Source: a virus. Taken from it: DNA of 23,135 nucleotides. Below, piece after piece: positions 21,544 through 23,135 of the stretch. The stretch covers positions 1 through 23,135 of the IMG/VR virus record IMGVR_UViG_3300025671_000556. One strand, written 5' to 3'. The position numbers were made by a program, and so were the translations under genes. The notes under the pieces are model-generated. The model did not search any database. It saw only the letters and a list, made by a program, of their open reading frames with translations, and was not told the DNA's origin. Each line of letters starts with the position of its first letter. Position 1 is the first letter of the stretch.

Positions 21544-22697
21544 TATGCGTTACCTCTTGATTGCGGTGACAGTTTACCACCTTTTTCTAAATAATCCATC
21601 ATTTCATACATAGGCTTCGCACCTCCTGCATTTTTTACAGCCTTTGCTGTAACAACGAATTCACCATTGCTTAAGTATGCGGGTATACTATCACTTGTTC
21701 CCGTTCCAGGACCATTCAACATTCCTTGAGCTCTTGGTGCGTTTTCAGGAAAACCACCTTTTGCCAACATAGCAATACCAGAACTGTTAGAAGGTACTAC
21801 ATTACTTCCTGGAGAATAAGAAGGAGCAAGACCAAGTGACGCTAGTTGTCCATAATCTCCTGGATAAACATTTGTATCTACATACTCTTCTTCATCGCCG
21901 CCCATAAACGCGTTAAAAAGCTGTGGTGCTTGCTGTGCTAACATTAGACCAGCCAACACTCTTGATTTACTGTATGGTTTCGTTGGATCTCCTTCAGTTC
22001 TAAATAAATTTGACGCTGTTTCAAATATGCCTTTTTTTGTTGCTGCTGTTGGTTGAACCACTGACGGTGCTAGTTCTGCAGTGTTTGCACCGCTCATAAC
22101 TTGTTGACTTGTATTTGTAAATTGAGGTGCTGCTCCTTTAAATAACGTACCTAAACCACCTTCTTGAATACCTTTAAATATAGAACTTCCTAAAGATCTC
22201 CCAGGAGCTTGACCTAAATTAAATGCTTGCGTTCCTTTACCAAGTCCCGCTAATCCTCCAGCCATAATACCTGACATTAATGCTTGTCTTGGATCTTGTC
22301 CTCCTATTAAACCGCCCGCTGTTCCTGCTGCTCCTACTAATAAAGGACCTGCGCCAGGAATAAACGATGCTGCTATAGGTAAAAGAACTGGTGCTGCTTT
22401 TTTTATTTTTTTAAATAGTTTTTTTAGAAAGAATTCTGGTTGGCCTGTAACTGGATTGATTGAGTTAAGATTACTACCAACAATATACTCAGCCGGATTA
22501 ATACCGAGTTTTACCATAGAGGAAAACACTTGATCTCGAAGTTCTGGGTTTTTATCAAAAACCTCCATCGGAATGATGGTTTCACCTGTTGCTACATGAG
22601 CAATAGTGTCATCTTCAAAACGTCCTAATTCTCGTAAAGCTCCGACAGCGTCTTGAAAATTAGCCAATCCGCCCTGTTGTAGTTTTAATTTTTTCAT
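21543..22697 (-). CDS. Virion structural protein with tape-measure-type GE motifs, 384 aa
   Basis: The first 70 residues contain FEDDTIAHVATGETIIPMEV and the last 70 contain GPGTGTSDSIPAYLSNGEFV then VTAKAVKNAGG. Both are versions of the D-x-I-x-A-x-L/V-x-x-GE-x-V/I element found at the ends of tape-measure and other tail-associated proteins. Residues about 95-135 are hydrophobic and Gly/Ala-rich (VLLPIAASFIPGAGPLLVGA), and low-complexity linkers fill the middle. It is far shorter than a true siphovirus tape measure, so a podovirus tail or core protein is more likely. It is the first gene of the leftward virion operon, with TAGGAG seven bases before the ATG and a promoter about 75 bases upstream. 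Confidence 0.75.
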   Translation of the reverse strand: MKKLKLQQGGLANFQDAVGALRELGRFEDDTIAHVATGETIIPMEVFDKNPELRDQVFSSMVKLGINPAEYIVGSNLNSINPVTGQPEFFLKKLFKKIKKAAPVLLPIAASFIPGAGPLLVGAAGTAGGLIGGQDPRQALMSGIMAGGLAGLGKGTQAFNLGQAPGRSLGSSIFKGIQEGGLGTLFKGAAPQFTNTSQQVMSGANTAELAPSVVQPTAATKKGIFETASNLFRTEGDPTKPYSKSRVLAGLMLAQQAPQLFNAFMGGDEEEYVDTNVYPGDYGQLASLGLAPSYSPGSNVVPSNSSGIAMLAKGGFPENAPRAQGMLNGPGTGTSDSIPAYLSNGEFVVTAKAVKNAGGAKPMYEMMDYLEKGGKLSPQSRGNA

Positions 22698-22742
22698 AAT
22701 CTCCTAGTAGTGCATTATCTTAATGTAGCAAGGAGGCTGGCC

Positions 22743-22770
22743 TTGGAAAGTAAGCCTAATTATTTATATG
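22743..22770 (+). promoter_or_regulatory. Possible rightward promoter for the 93-aa gene
   Basis: TTGGAA (22743-22748), 16 bases, then TATATG (22765-22770), each four of six matches to consensus. The -10 directly abuts the leftward -10, so the two divergent promoters would compete or be co-regulated. The -35 also overlaps a small hairpin (22729-22745, CAAGG/CCTTG) located in the leader of the leftward transcript. Confidence 0.35.
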
Positions 22771-22799
22771 ATTATAGGCAAATTTCATGTAATGTGCAA
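22771..22799 (-). promoter_or_regulatory. Sigma70-type promoter of the leftward virion operon
   Basis: On the minus strand TTGCAC (22794-22799) and a perfect TATAAT (22771-22776) are separated by exactly 17 bases. Transcription would start near 22764 and leave a leader of about 66 bases containing the hairpin CAAGG-N7-CCTTG (22729-22745) before TAGGAGATTATG. No other promoter is evident within the 9.7 kb of leftward genes, which are nearly gap-free. Confidence 0.7.
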
Positions 22800-22807
22800 T
22801 CAGAAAT

Positions 22808-23089
22808 ATGACCTTTGACATTAAGAAAGTACCCATGGTCCGTGTAACGTGGCTCGATGCCCGTGATACAGAGACAGGATGGCTAGATATAAAGGACGTT
22901 ATGGACGCTCCTTTAGCAACATGTCAAGAAGTTGGTTGGTTAATTCACAATAATAAAGAGAAAGTAATCATTATGCGATCTTATAGTAAAGACAAAGATG
23001 ACATATCAGGTGGTGGCGCTATTGCTATACCGAAAGGGTGGGTAACAAAGATAGAATACCTATCCGTTGACTACGCAGAACACGAATAG
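22808..23089 (+). CDS. Conserved phage protein of unknown function, 93 aa
   Basis: A small beta-rich protein with VRVTWLDARDTETGWLDIKD at the start, ATCQEVGWLIHNNKEKVIIM in the middle and a Gly-rich GGGAIAIPKGWVTKIEYL end. Proteins with this W-x-D-A-R-D ... C-x-x-V-G-W ... IPKGWV-x-K-I-x-x-L layout are very common in marine and other phages, usually beside structural or early genes, and have no assigned function; the fold looks like a small SH3/OB-type barrel. The Shine-Dalgarno is weak (CAGAAAT before ATG). It is divergent from the virion operon and begins a new rightward unit that continues past the window. Confidence 0.75.
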   Translation: MTFDIKKVPMVRVTWLDARDTETGWLDIKDVMDAPLATCQEVGWLIHNNKEKVIIMRSYSKDKDDISGGGAIAIPKGWVTKIEYLSVDYAEHE

Positions 23090-23126
23090 CTTGTCAAGAA
23101 AACAATTTTAAAAAAGAATATTGATT

Positions 23127-23135
23127 GGAGAGAAA
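23127..23135 (+). promoter_or_regulatory. Shine-Dalgarno of the next gene beyond the window
   Basis: GGAGAGAAA at the last bases resembles the GGAGAAAG leaders before 3742 and 5655 and lies about 40 bases after the 93-aa gene, so a further rightward gene probably starts just outside the window. Confidence 0.45.

Overview
This 23.1 kb, AT-rich, densely packed window reads as part of a tailed-phage (Caudoviricetes) genome. The evidence is a small terminase subunit, a phage-type family A DNA polymerase, an SSB-like protein, endonuclease VII and a run of large virion proteins. A GcrA-like DNA-binding protein, the very AT-rich codon use and several small proteins of a type common in marine phage genomes suggest an uncultured marine phage of an alphaproteobacterium such as a SAR11 or SAR116 relative. 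That host is inferred. Large terminase, portal, major capsid and tail genes are absent, so the genome continues beyond the window. No integrase, CI-type repressor, tRNA, CRISPR array or insertion sequence was found.

Layout: (1) 1-479, the end of a rightward operon of small acidic or zinc-binding proteins, closed by an intrinsic terminator. (2) 476-1593, leftward terS, a regulatory gap with repeated GTAC motifs, a small rightward HNH-like basic protein, and a leftward 65-aa gene with its own sigma70-type promoter and a hairpin (moron-like). (3) 1806-5231, a leftward operon of ten genes: a SNF2 helicase first, then nine small genes with overlapping or closely spaced ends, including an RHH protein, a DUF6378-like protein, a GcrA-like HTH protein and a DnaJ-type zinc-finger protein. 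Two of these (2626-2763 and 3197-3364) are very short but are tied to their neighbours by ATGA or GTGA overlaps. (4) 5328-13014, a rightward replication module: two unknown proteins, SSB-like protein, terminator, AEP primase with a PriL-like cysteine domain, UvrD-type helicase, small helical protein, PolA, a tiny ORF resembling a second PolA C-terminus, endonuclease VII and a signal-peptide protein. (5) 13011-22697, a leftward virion block of a small membrane protein and five structural proteins (325, 1173, 948, 328 and 384 aa), driven by a clear promoter at 22771-22799. (6) 22808-23089, the first gene of a new rightward unit, with a Shine-Dalgarno at the very end for a gene outside the window.

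The replication genes form a nearly self-sufficient set: primase, two helicases of different superfamily 1/2 types, SSB, polymerase with proofreading and a junction resolvase. The polymerase has Leu at the E. coli Pol I Phe762 position. The large leftward proteins resemble the core/ejection proteins of podoviruses in size order and composition. Best items for follow-up are the duplicated polymerase C-terminus before endonuclease VII, the PriS/PriL-like primase fusion, the SSB-type PF tails on both SSB and primase, the strand-biased GARCCGTG word, and the GTAC repeat cluster next to terS.
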